A DNA stretch of 64,000 nt, taken from positions 124,001-188,000 of the forward strand of contig NZ_AQQP01000008.1 in NCBI RefSeq assembly GCF_002210165.1. Reading direction: 5' to 3'. The number at the start of each line of letters is the position of its first letter. Position 1 is the first letter of the stretch. Positions 7,453-16,080 of the stretch are shown here, one piece after another. The notes below the pieces were generated by a model, which made no database searches, was not told the origin of the DNA, and worked only from the letters and a program-made list of their open reading frames with translations. Origin of the DNA: Phaeobacter sp. 22II1-1F12B (GTDB taxonomy: Bacteria; Pseudomonadota; Alphaproteobacteria; Rhodobacterales; Rhodobacteraceae). A program made the translations under genes and the position numbers.

Positions 7453-8456
7453 TGGGACGGGCGTTTCCTTTTTCTGCGATTGTCGGTCAGGAGCAGATGA
7501 AGCTGGCGATGATCCTGACGGCAATTGACCCGAGCCTGGGAGGAGTGTTGGTTTTTGGTGACCGGGGCACGGGCAAATCGACAGCCGTGCGCGCCCTCGC
7601 CGCGCTGCTTCCCAGGATCACGGTCGTGCGTGGGTGCCCCGTCAATGCCGCGTCTCCGGCCGATTGCCCGCCGTGGGCCAAGGTTTGCTGTACAGAGACA
7701 GAAGAGCGCCAGACACCGGTCATTGACCTGCCACTTGGTGTGACCGAGGACCGGGTGACGGGGGCACTTGATATCGAACGCGCGTTGACGCAGGGCGAAA
7801 AAGCCTTTCAACCGGGGCTGCTGGCACAGGCGAACCGGGGCTATTTATATATCGACGAAGTTAATTTGCTTGAGGATCACATTGTCGACTTGCTGCTTGA
7901 CGTTGCCCAGTCAGGTGAAAACGTGGTCGAGCGAGACGGACTTTCGATCCGGCACCCGGCGCGCTTTGTCCTGATCGGTTCGGGCAACCCCGAAGAAGGC
8001 GAGTTGCGTCCCCAGCTTCTGGACCGGTTCGGGTTATTGGTCGAGGTCGGCTCGCCCGGCAGCATCGATGAGCGGGTCGAAGTGGTTGAACGGCGGGAAG
8101 CCTTTGAAACAGACCCCGAGAAGTTTGCGAAAAAATGGGAAAAGCGGGAGCGAGAGGTCCGCGACCGTATTATCGCCGCGAGAGAACAGCTGGGCGCTAT
8201 TCGCAAGCCAAAGGCAGTGTTGCGGGACTGCGCCGCGCTTTGCATGAAACTGGGGGCAGATGGATTGCGTGGTGAGTTGACCCTGCTGAGGGCGGGGCGT
8301 GCGCTGGCCGCCTATCAGAACGCCAAGACGCTGAACCGGGACCATCTGCGCGCGGTCGCCGGCCTTGCGTTGAGCCACCGGTTGCGCCGCGATCCGATGG
8401 ACGAGGCAGGGTCGACGGCGCGAGTCTCGCGCGCGGTGGAGGAGGTCTTGCATTGA
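7452..8456 (+). CDS. bchI: Magnesium chelatase subunit I (ATPase)
   Basis: 334-residue AAA+ ATPase that, with BchD and BchH, inserts Mg2+ into protoporphyrin IX, the first step committed to bacteriochlorophyll. Walker A is at residues 36-44 (GDRGTGKST). Walker B is in GYLYIDEVNLL near residue 134. SGNPEEGELRPQLLDRFG near residue 178 holds the sensor and arginine-finger region. The start can be ATG 7452, sharing one base with the crtA stop, or GTG 7449 with a GTGA overlap. Either way translation is coupled to crtA. The stop overlaps the bchD start. Confidence 0.96.
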   Translation: MGRAFPFSAIVGQEQMKLAMILTAIDPSLGGVLVFGDRGTGKSTAVRALAALLPRITVVRGCPVNAASPADCPPWAKVCCTETEERQTPVIDLPLGVTEDRVTGALDIERALTQGEKAFQPGLLAQANRGYLYIDEVNLLEDHIVDLLLDVAQSGENVVERDGLSIRHPARFVLIGSGNPEEGELRPQLLDRFGLLVEVGSPGSIDERVEVVERREAFETDPEKFAKKWEKREREVRDRIIAAREQLGAIRKPKAVLRDCAALCMKLGADGLRGELTLLRAGRALAAYQNAKTLNRDHLRAVAGLALSHRLRRDPMDEAGSTARVSRAVEEVLH

Positions 8457-10135
8457 ATGGCGTGGCAGCGACGGACAGCACGGAACACGGCTCTTGGCAA
8501 CGTGCCTGTCTCGCGCTTCACCTGCTATGCATAGATCCCATCGGGCTTGGAGGGGTTACCGTCCGTGCAAGGGTAGGACCCGTGCGGGATGCGTTTACAT
8601 CGCTGTTGGATCGGCTCGCGGTGCGCCGCATCAATATTCATCCGCAGACTGGCGACGATGTACTCTTTGGCGGTATCGACGTGGCGCGGACGCTGGCCGC
8701 GGGTAAACTCGCGCATAATCCGGGTCTCTTGTCGCAAGGCGGAGTGGTCATAGTCCCGATGGCAGAGCGCTGCAGCGCTGATTTCGCCGCGCGACTTGCC
8801 CTTAGTCAAGACAGTGGAATGCACTGCCTGATCCTGCTCGACGAAGGGGCCGAGCCGGAGGAAGCCGTATCGACTATCCTGAGCGAAAGATTGGCTTTTC
8901 ATATCGATCTTGGTGGTATCACCGTTTCGGAAGCGGTGTGGCCGGATGAACCCGATTTGCGAGCGGCGCGTGATCGGTACAGGGGCGTCGTTTCCGTGCC
9001 CGGCGATAAACGGCGGCTGGTCGAACTCGCAGCCTGTTTCGGTATCCATAGCTTACGTGCCCCTATGCTCGCGCTGCGGGTCGCACGGGCGCATGCCGTG
9101 CTGTCTGGGCGAGCCAGTTTGGAATATGCCGATATAAGGATTGCCGCCGAGCTGGTGTATCCGCATCGCGCGACGATTGCGCCGCAACCAGATGATAAGG
9201 AGCAGAGCGCGCCGCCTGAGGAAGCGAAAGCTCAGGAGGAGAATGGCTACGTGGACTCTGCTGAAATCCCCGATGACTTGATCGTCGCCTCGGTCAAAGC
9301 TTTGCTGCCCGACCATCTGCTTGACTCGTCGCAGGGTCAGATGCGGGGGGCCGCGCCGTCGGGCACAGGCGCGGGTTTGCGTAAGACTGGCAATCGCCGG
9401 GGGCGTCCTCTGCCCGCACGACCGGGCCGTATCGACGGGCGCAACCGTATCGATCTTTTGGCCACGCTGAAAGCCGCCGCCCCGTGGCAGGTGCTGCGCG
9501 GCAAGACAACGGCCCAGCATCGCAAGGTTGTCTTTTACCCGTCCGATCTGCGCCAGAAGCGCTTCGAAGAGCATAGCGACCGGGTTCTGATTTTTGTCGT
9601 GGATGCTTCTGGCTCCGCCGCCGTGACCCGGCTTGCCGAAGCGAAGGGGGCGGTGGAATTGCTTTTGGCGCAATCCTATGCCCGGCGCGATCAGGTGGCC
9701 TTGATCGGCTTTCGGGGCACTTCGGCCGAACTATTGCTGTCGCCCACACGCTCGCTCGTTCAGGCAAAACGCTGTCTTGCAGCGATGCCCGGTGGTGGCG
9801 GCACTCCGCTTGCGAACGGGTTGCAGGCCTCTGCGGAACTCGCCATGCAAGAGCGGCGGAAAGGTCTGACCTCGATGGTCGTACTGCTGACGGACGGTCG
9901 AACGAACGTTGCGCTGAACGGGGCGGCAGATCGGGCCGCAGCCTATGACGATACAAAGAAGACCGCAGCCTGGTTGCGAAGTCAGATCGCGGACGGCGTT
10001 GTTCTGGATGCGGCGAACCGGCCGGGCGCCCAGTTGCAATCAATCGCGCAGGCCATGGGGGCAAAATACATCCCCTTGCCGCGCGCCGATGCGCAACAGA
10101 TGAGTGCTGCCGTTCGCGCAACAGGTCTTGGGTAG
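8453..10135 (+). CDS. bchD: Magnesium chelatase subunit D
   Basis: 560-residue partner of BchI. The N-terminal AAA+ domain (about 15-240) has no Walker A motif, as usual for BchD. A Pro/Glu-rich acidic linker follows at about 250-275. The C-terminal von Willebrand A domain carries the MIDAS motif DASGS at residues 384-388, used for contact with BchI. The start is unusual: TTG 8453, overlapping the bchI stop, has GGAGGAGG about 9 bases upstream. GTG 8462 is the alternative. It belongs to the crtA-bchI-bchD-bchO operon. Confidence 0.95.
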   Translation: MNGVAATDSTEHGSWQRACLALHLLCIDPIGLGGVTVRARVGPVRDAFTSLLDRLAVRRINIHPQTGDDVLFGGIDVARTLAAGKLAHNPGLLSQGGVVIVPMAERCSADFAARLALSQDSGMHCLILLDEGAEPEEAVSTILSERLAFHIDLGGITVSEAVWPDEPDLRAARDRYRGVVSVPGDKRRLVELAACFGIHSLRAPMLALRVARAHAVLSGRASLEYADIRIAAELVYPHRATIAPQPDDKEQSAPPEEAKAQEENGYVDSAEIPDDLIVASVKALLPDHLLDSSQGQMRGAAPSGTGAGLRKTGNRRGRPLPARPGRIDGRNRIDLLATLKAAAPWQVLRGKTTAQHRKVVFYPSDLRQKRFEEHSDRVLIFVVDASGSAAVTRLAEAKGAVELLLAQSYARRDQVALIGFRGTSAELLLSPTRSLVQAKRCLAAMPGGGGTPLANGLQASAELAMQERRKGLTSMVVLLTDGRTNVALNGAADRAAAYDDTKKTAAWLRSQIADGVVLDAANRPGAQLQSIAQAMGAKYIPLPRADAQQMSAAVRATGLG

Positions 10136-10136
10136 G

Positions 10137-11012
10137 ATGGACTGGGAACGGGACTTGCCTTCGTGGCCGCTATCTGAGTTTTCGCGGCAGGTCACGGTGA
10201 GACCGCACCGCTGGCATGTTCAGGAGGTTGGGGAAGGGGACACGATACTGCTCCTCCACGGCGCGGGGGCATCGACGCATACTTGGCGTGACGTGATACC
10301 GCTGCTGGCTGTCGGCCATCGCGTCGTGGCTGTGGATATGCCGGGGCAGGGGTTTACCCGGGTCGGAAGCCGCGCCCGCTTTGGACTTGAGGAAACGGCA
10401 GAAGATCTGGAGTCGCTCTGCCGTCAATGCGATTGGCAACCGGTCGCCATCGTTGGTCATTCAGCTGGGGCGGCGGTCGCCCTGCGGCTTGCAGAACGAC
10501 TGTCCGGGCAGGCACAGGGACCACCGAAAGTGATCGGGATCAATGCCGCGCTCAGCGGGTTCAACGGGTTGGCAGGTCTGCTGTACCCGCTGATTGCCAA
10601 GGCCCTTGCCGCCGTACCATTGACCGCAATGGCCTTTACCCTTGGCGGAGGGCGTCTGGAACGCGCTCGAATGCTGATCGAAAATACCGGTTCTCACCTG
10701 AATGAAGAGGGCATTGCGCTATATGCCCGGCTTATCGGGGATCGGGACCATGTCGATGCGACCTTGAATATGATGGCGCATTGGTCCTTGGACACGTTGC
10801 TGGCTGATCTGTTGGGTTTGCCCCTGGACTGCTTGTTCATCAACGGTGCCAGGGACAAGGCGGTCCCGCCACAGCATTCGACCGACCTCGCGAAGCGCAT
10901 GGTCAATACGCGTGTGGTGACTTTGACCGGCCTTGGTCATTTGGCCCACGAAGAGGCACCCGCCGAGGTTTCGACGATCATTCTGGACTTTGTTTCGGGT
11001 ATGAATCGCTGA
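10137..11012 (+). CDS. bchO: Alpha/beta-hydrolase-fold magnesium chelatase accessory protein
   Basis: 291-residue alpha/beta hydrolase regularly found after bchD in purple bacteria. The nucleophile elbow GHSAG places Ser at residue 109, the acid is likely in NGARDKAVPP and the histidine in GLGHLAHEE. The oxyanion segment LLLHGAGAS is near residues 38-46. ATG 10137, one base after the bchD stop, gives the MDWERDLP start expected for BchO; a longer frame opening at 10104 lies inside bchD. The exact reaction is not established; proposals centre on a role in Mg-protoporphyrin formation. Confidence 0.92.
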   Translation: MDWERDLPSWPLSEFSRQVTVRPHRWHVQEVGEGDTILLLHGAGASTHTWRDVIPLLAVGHRVVAVDMPGQGFTRVGSRARFGLEETAEDLESLCRQCDWQPVAIVGHSAGAAVALRLAERLSGQAQGPPKVIGINAALSGFNGLAGLLYPLIAKALAAVPLTAMAFTLGGGRLERARMLIENTGSHLNEEGIALYARLIGDRDHVDATLNMMAHWSLDTLLADLLGLPLDCLFINGARDKAVPPQHSTDLAKRMVNTRVVTLTGLGHLAHEEAPAEVSTIILDFVSGMNR

Positions 11013-11033
11013 GTTTGGCTCTTTACGCTCATC

Positions 11034-11049
11034 ACAGTCGCTGGACTGT
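11034..11049. terminator. Small inverted repeat between bchO and the convergent hydratase gene
   Basis: ACAGTC-GCTG-GACTGT is a perfect 6-base stem in the 40-base convergent spacer. There is no T-run on either side, so it is at best a weak or Rho-assisted end for the bch operon and for the opposing operon. Confidence 0.3.
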
Positions 11050-11052
11050 CCG

Positions 11053-11862
11053 TTACTTTCCCCGGAAAACCGCCGGGCGGCGTTCCATGAATGCGCGGGG
11101 GCCTTCCCGGGCATCTTCGGTCGCCATCACCCGGTCCATGCTCTCCGTCTCGATCCGGTAGCCCTCTTCCAGCGGACGACCGGTGCTTTCGGAGGTCGTG
11201 CGCTTGATTTCGGCAATGGCTACCGGCCCGTTGGCGGCGATGCGTTCAGCAATTGCCATCGCTGTTGGCATGACTTCTTCCTGAGCAACGACATGGTTGA
11301 TCAGCCCGAGGTCGTGCAAGCGTTCGACGCCGATCTGGTCGCCGGTTAGCAGAACTTCCATCGCGACGGCATGGGGAAGCTGGCGCGGTAGCCTCACAAG
11401 AGCACCGGCGAAGGGGATGAGCGCGTGGCGCGCTTCGGGCAGGCCAAAGCGCGCGCGCTCGGTCGCGATGCGAATGTCGGTGGCAAGCATCAGTTCGAAA
11501 CCGCCAGCGAGACAATGACCGTTGATCGCGGAGATGACTGGTTTGATGCTATGGGTGCCCTTGAAGTTGGACCGGAACAGGATTTCCCGGTCAGCGGCAA
11601 GACGGTGGTCCCAGTCGGTTTCCGGGCTGCGAGCCCCGGTCAACAGCGGTAGCGTAAGGGCAAGATCGCCACCGGAGCAGAAACTGCCGTCTCCTGCACC
11701 GGTTATGACGGCGACGCGCAGGTCGGGATCGGCTTCGAAATCGTCAAAGGCATCGGCAAGACGGCAGATCATTTCCGGCGTCAGCGCATTGTGGCGGTCC
11801 GCCCGGTTCAGCGTGATGACGGCGATGGGGCCATTTTTGTCATAGAGGAGCGGAGCGGTCAT
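11053..11862 (-). CDS. Enoyl-CoA hydratase/isomerase (crotonase) family protein
   Basis: 269-residue crotonase-fold protein. Both family glutamates are present: in AGGFELMLATD and in FGLPEARHALIP. The oxyanion-hole segment is SFCSGGDLAL. A role as hydratase in beta-oxidation of a CoA ester is likely. It is the last gene of a six-gene leftward operon (TRAP P-Q-M, MarR, ligase, hydratase), and its ATG overlaps the stop of the acyl-CoA ligase. This suggests that the acid imported by the TRAP system is activated and then hydrated. The substrate cannot be read from the sequence. Confidence 0.88.
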   Translation of the reverse strand: MTAPLLYDKNGPIAVITLNRADRHNALTPEMICRLADAFDDFEADPDLRVAVITGAGDGSFCSGGDLALTLPLLTGARSPETDWDHRLAADREILFRSNFKGTHSIKPVISAINGHCLAGGFELMLATDIRIATERARFGLPEARHALIPFAGALVRLPRQLPHAVAMEVLLTGDQIGVERLHDLGLINHVVAQEEVMPTAMAIAERIAANGPVAIAEIKRTTSESTGRPLEEGYRIETESMDRVMATEDAREGPRAFMERRPAVFRGK

Positions 11863-13688
11863 GATTTACCTGCGCTCAGAGAAAGGCTGATCGGCATACC
11901 GGAGAGCGCGTTCTTGAGTTCTTCGACCCGCGTTTCGGGCGCTGTCACCGATGTTTGCAGGTTTTCGTCCACTGCGATCATGATGTCGTCTGGGCCAAGG
12001 CCGATCCGTTCGGCGGCAGACTGTATCGCCCATGCGATGGCCTTGCGGCGCAGGTCGGGCTTGAAAATCTTGCCAACAGGCGTGAGTGGCAATGACGCCT
12101 CGATGCCGATCCGCTTGGGCAGTGCGACGGGGTCGTCGATGCGGCTGCGCAGGAAATCGATCAGAGCATTCTCATCAAGGCTCGCGCCGCCGCGTACAGT
12201 GATGAAGGCAACGGGCAATTCCCCGGCATAAGCATCGGGCATGCCGACAGCAGCTGCATTTTCGACATCGGGATGGGCGAGCAAGGCATCCTCGATCATC
12301 TGCGGATCAATGTTATGAGCGCCGCGTATAATGATATCCTTCTTGCGACCGGTCACGTAAAGACGACCCTCGGCGTCAAGCTTGCCGAGATCGCCGCTGA
12401 CCAGCCAGCCGCCGGGCAGAAAGGTGCCGGCATTGCGCGCGGGGTCCGAATAGCCGGAGGACACGTTTGGACCCCTGAGGGCGATGATGCCGGTTTCCCC
12501 GGTTGGCATGCGATTATCCGGATCTGCGTCACCTTCGGTTTCGGCGAAGATGGCGACCTCGGAAAAGGGCATGCGGAGCCCGCAGGAAAGCGGTGTTCTG
12601 GGCGCATGCACGGGTTCGACGGCAATGGCTCCGGCGCATTCTGTCATCCCAAGGATGTTGCGCACGCCCTTCCCGGTCTTTCGCTCTGTTGCGTCGGCGA
12701 GTTCCGTGGGGAGCGGTGAGCCGCCCGTCAGGAACCAGCGCAGCGAGGAAATGTCGGCATCGATCTCGATACTGTTCAGACCGGCCAATACGGTTGGAAC
12801 GGCGCCGACTATGGTGATCCCATGCCGTTCTACCTGTTGCCAGATCGTACGCACAAAGGCTTGGTTCCGCATGCCGAGACGGCCGGGAATGAGAAGTGTG
12901 CCGCCTGCCGACAAAGTCGAAAGCCCGTAGACGAAAGCGCCGGCGACATGGAACAGGGGAAACCCGTTCACCACGACGTCGTTTTCAGTCAGATCGTGCA
13001 GTAGGGCACAGGACTGCCCCACATGTGCTTCGTTGCCGCGGGAATGGCAGACGAGTTTCGGGGCGCCGGTGGTGCCGCCGGTGTGGTAATAGGCGGCGAG
13101 GGCGTGTTCGTCCCCTTCGGGTTCAATGTCGGTGCCGCTGTCTTCGGCAATCATATCTTCGAACAGCCCGTCAGCGCCGGGGCTGGGCGCATCGCTGTCA
13201 CAGGCGAGGATCGGCAGGGTGACGCCCTCGGCGCGAAGAGCGGGCACCAACGCCGTCCAGTAGTCGATCTCCGCGTTGACCCCGGTTATGACGACGGCCG
13301 CCGCATCACCGGCCTTGAGCAGCGCGCCGATATGGGCGGGCTTCAGCATCGGGTTGATCGGGCAGGCATGGCCAGCGATCTGCGCGCCCCAGAGCGCGAT
13401 CTGCGCCGAGGGTGTGTGTTGCGTCAGCAGGGCGACGGATTTCCCCGGTACGACGCCAAGATCCCTGAACATCCGGGCGGCGGCCTGACATTTTTGAGCA
13501 AGTTGCGCGTAAGTCAGAAGCGTATCTTGTTCAGGATCGCTGGCGTCGTTCAGATAACGGATGGCGGTACGGTCAGGCCAGGTTGCGGCGCTGTGGCAAA
13601 GGATGTCCCACGGGGTCCGGTTGGAGAAAACAGCTTCGAGGCCCTGCGCTTCGAGCTTTTCGAGATCGGTTGAGCTTGCGATCTTCAT
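11859..13688 (-). CDS. AMP-forming acyl-CoA synthetase
   Basis: 609-residue adenylate-forming enzyme that activates a carboxylic acid to its CoA thioester using ATP. The P-loop-like A3 motif is YYHTGGTTGAPKL near residue 212. The aromatic-rich A4/A5 region includes NILGMTECAG. SGDLGKLDAEGRLYVTGRKKD near residue 450 is the hinge region, and PVGKIFKPDLR near the C terminus holds the catalytic Lys. The length and motifs suit the FadD-like group with long N termini rather than acetyl-CoA synthetase. It overlaps both the MarR gene and the hydratase by 4 bases. The substrate is unknown. Confidence 0.9.
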   Translation of the reverse strand: MKIASSTDLEKLEAQGLEAVFSNRTPWDILCHSAATWPDRTAIRYLNDASDPEQDTLLTYAQLAQKCQAAARMFRDLGVVPGKSVALLTQHTPSAQIALWGAQIAGHACPINPMLKPAHIGALLKAGDAAAVVITGVNAEIDYWTALVPALRAEGVTLPILACDSDAPSPGADGLFEDMIAEDSGTDIEPEGDEHALAAYYHTGGTTGAPKLVCHSRGNEAHVGQSCALLHDLTENDVVVNGFPLFHVAGAFVYGLSTLSAGGTLLIPGRLGMRNQAFVRTIWQQVERHGITIVGAVPTVLAGLNSIEIDADISSLRWFLTGGSPLPTELADATERKTGKGVRNILGMTECAGAIAVEPVHAPRTPLSCGLRMPFSEVAIFAETEGDADPDNRMPTGETGIIALRGPNVSSGYSDPARNAGTFLPGGWLVSGDLGKLDAEGRLYVTGRKKDIIIRGAHNIDPQMIEDALLAHPDVENAAAVGMPDAYAGELPVAFITVRGGASLDENALIDFLRSRIDDPVALPKRIGIEASLPLTPVGKIFKPDLRRKAIAWAIQSAAERIGLGPDDIMIAVDENLQTSVTAPETRVEELKNALSGMPISLSLSAGKS

Positions 13689-14182
13689 GCTTCCGGGCCT
13701 CCCTTGGAATCGACGAGATAGGAACGGAGATTGGCGTCGATCCGGGCCATGTCCCGTAGCAGCCGGGTCTTCTCGTTGCTTGAAAAGCCCGAGGTCATCA
13801 TGGCCTCGTGCCGGTCGACTTCGGTGTCGAGTGCAGCGAGGTCTTGTTCGCCCTGATCCGTGAGAAAGAGCCGCTTTACCCGGCGGTCATGGCTTGTCAC
13901 GCGACGTTCGAGCCAGCCTTCCTTGCTCAGTGTGTCGATGATCGGCACTAGGCTCGACCGGTCGAGATAGATCGCTTCGGCGAGCCGCATCTGGTGGATG
14001 CCGGGATTGGCCTGAACGAGCTTAAGCACGCCATAATATCGCGGGGCAGATCCAAAACCGCTGACCTGCTTCTCAAAGCTCTTGTAAGCGGCAATCTGAA
14101 TAAGCCGGAGCCTGTAGGAGACGCTGTCATAAAGCGCTGGTGGCTCGATCAAATCGGTATTGTCGCGCATGACCCGAGCCAT
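13685..14182 (-). CDS. MarR-family transcriptional regulator
   Basis: 165-residue winged-helix protein with the usual MarR layout. The N-terminal dimerisation helix precedes an HTH at about 60-90 (IHQMRLAEAIYLDRSSL), then the wing with RRVTSHDRRVKRLFLTDQG. The gene sits between the TRAP transporter and the acyl-CoA ligase in one leftward operon, with a 1-base gap upstream and a 4-base overlap downstream. It is therefore the probable local regulator, perhaps released by the CoA ester made by the ligase, as in known MarR-ligase pairs. That mechanism is inference. Confidence 0.92.
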   Translation of the reverse strand: MARVMRDNTDLIEPPALYDSVSYRLRLIQIAAYKSFEKQVSGFGSAPRYYGVLKLVQANPGIHQMRLAEAIYLDRSSLVPIIDTLSKEGWLERRVTSHDRRVKRLFLTDQGEQDLAALDTEVDRHEAMMTSGFSSNEKTRLLRDMARIDANLRSYLVDSKGGPEA

Positions 14183-14183
14183 G

Positions 14184-15476
14184 TCACTGCATCCCCATCG
14201 GCAGGAACAGCACGATGGCCGGGAAGGCGATCAGCAACAGAAGGCGCAGCACATCGACGGCGACGAATGGCAGGACGCCCTTGAAGATCGCAGGCAGGGA
14301 AACACCCGGTGTGATCGAGTTGATCACGAAGACGTTCATGCCAACCGGCGGCGTGATGAGGCCAAGTTCGACCGTCATCACGATGATGACCCCGAACCAG
14401 ATCGGATCAAAGCCAAGCTCGGTGATGACGGGAAATACAATTGGCACCATCAGGATGATCATCGCCATCGCATCGAGAAAGCAACCCATGACGAGGAACA
14501 TCAGGAGAATCAGGAGCAGGGTGCCGTACCGTCCCGCGCCGAGATCGATCAGGAATTGGGTCAGTTCCTGCGGCACTTGGGTTATCGCGAGGAAGTAGCC
14601 AAAGAGCGTGGCCCCGATCAGCACGACGTAGATTGCAACAGAGGTGCGCATGGCTTCGACAAGGCTGTCCAGCAACCCGGTGAGGGAGAGCTTGCCCCGC
14701 GACACGCCGATGACCGCCGTGAGGAATGCGCCTGCGGCTGCCGCTTCTGTCGCGGTCACAATGCCGAAATAGATAGACACGATCACGGCGACAAAGAGCA
14801 GGCCGACGGCCCAGACGCCTTTCAATGATCGCATGGCTTCGACAAAGCTGAACCGATCTCCGGCGGGCAGACTGTCGCCATACCATACACGCACGGTCAG
14901 CATGTACATCAGGACGGCAAGGATGCCGGGCACGATACCTGCGATGAACAGCAGGCCGATATCCTGTTCGGTAATGAAACCGTAGACCGCCAGAACGACC
15001 GAGGGCGGGATGAGGATGCCGAGGGTCCCGCCGGCCGCGATGATGCCGGTAGACGCTTCGTCGGAGTAACCTGCGCGTTTCATTTCGGGATAGGCGATCT
15101 TGGTCATTGTCGCGGCAGTTGCAACCGACGAACCGCAGATGGCAGCGAAACCGGCACAAGCGCCAACCGAGGCCAGCCCGAGGCCGCCTTTCAACCCGCC
15201 AAGCCATGCGCGGCCTGCGCGGAACAGTTCCGATGACATGCCGGAATTAGTGGCCAGAACCCCCATCAGAACGAAGAACGGGATCAGGGTCAGGTTAAAG
15301 TCCGTGACGGTGCTTATCGGCGATTGGGCCAGCAGGTTCAGGGCCGGGCCCATTCCGACGACGGCACCGAAACCGAAGATGCCCACCAGCCCCATCGCGA
15401 CACCGATCGGGACCCGAAGCAGCATGAGCGCAAACAGCGCGATAAAACCTGCGCCAGCGACGAATTCATTACTCAT
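14184..15476 (-). CDS. TRAP transporter large membrane subunit (DctM/TRAP-T family)
   Basis: 430-residue, highly hydrophobic protein with about 12 membrane segments. It carries DctM signatures: GACAGFAAICGSSVATAATM, YSDEASTGIIAAGGTLGILIPPS and GLITPPVGMNVFVIN. It couples Na+ entry to uptake of a solute delivered by the periplasmic protein encoded at 16081-17100. The start overlaps the small-subunit stop by 4 bases. A second transporter of the same type and length lies at 26652-29459. Confidence 0.95.
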   Translation of the reverse strand: MSNEFVAGAGFIALFALMLLRVPIGVAMGLVGIFGFGAVVGMGPALNLLAQSPISTVTDFNLTLIPFFVLMGVLATNSGMSSELFRAGRAWLGGLKGGLGLASVGACAGFAAICGSSVATAATMTKIAYPEMKRAGYSDEASTGIIAAGGTLGILIPPSVVLAVYGFITEQDIGLLFIAGIVPGILAVLMYMLTVRVWYGDSLPAGDRFSFVEAMRSLKGVWAVGLLFVAVIVSIYFGIVTATEAAAAGAFLTAVIGVSRGKLSLTGLLDSLVEAMRTSVAIYVVLIGATLFGYFLAITQVPQELTQFLIDLGAGRYGTLLLILLMFLVMGCFLDAMAMIILMVPIVFPVITELGFDPIWFGVIIVMTVELGLITPPVGMNVFVINSITPGVSLPAIFKGVLPFVAVDVLRLLLLIAFPAIVLFLPMGMQ

Positions 15477-16021
15477 GACTTCTTGATATCCTCCAGGAGG
15501 TGCTCGTCGATGCCATCGTATTCGCCGAGGTCACGTCCTTCGCGGGCGATCAGCCAAAGACGGATGGCGGTCGTGAAAACAGCGGCGAGAATGCCGAGCC
15601 AGATGCCCAGAAAGAACGGCCAGTGGGCCAGACGCAGCTCCATCGTGGCGTCGCCACCGGACATGGCGGCCTGCACCCGTTCCCAGATCTTCCAGACCAG
15701 CAGCAGCGTAAAGCCAAGCAGGACGGACCAGGCAAAGAAATTCAAGGCGTTGCGCAGCTTGCGTGGCAACGAATGGGCCAGAAGGTCCACCTTGATATGG
15801 GTGCCATGATAGCCAAGGCTTGCCAGCCCCCATGCAATGGCAACCCCCAGAACCAGCCGCGAAACGTCAAAGGTGTCCGCGATGGGGCTGGCAAAGAGGT
15901 AACGGCCGATAGACGAGGCTACGATCAGGACGGTCACGAGGCCAAGTACGATACCTGCGATCCGTTCTATGATCAGGATTGCGCCGCTGAGCGAGCGGCC
16001 GCCGTTCTGCGGCTGGGACAT
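15473..16021 (-). CDS. TRAP transporter small membrane subunit (DctQ family)
   Basis: 182-residue protein with four predicted membrane helices, at about 15-35, 50-72, 90-112 and 135-158. The DctQ-typical segments are DVSRLVLGVAIAWGLASLGYHG and HIKVDLLAHSLP. It associates with the DctM subunit of the same operon. It overlaps dctM by 4 bases and lies 59 bases downstream of the binding-protein gene. Confidence 0.92.
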   Translation of the reverse strand: MSQPQNGGRSLSGAILIIERIAGIVLGLVTVLIVASSIGRYLFASPIADTFDVSRLVLGVAIAWGLASLGYHGTHIKVDLLAHSLPRKLRNALNFFAWSVLLGFTLLLVWKIWERVQAAMSGGDATMELRLAHWPFFLGIWLGILAAVFTTAIRLWLIAREGRDLGEYDGIDEHLLEDIKKS

Positions 16022-16080
16022 TTGGGTATCTCGCCTGAGTTGCGCACTGGCGCAGGTCTGCGCCAGCGCGTCAGGGTTGC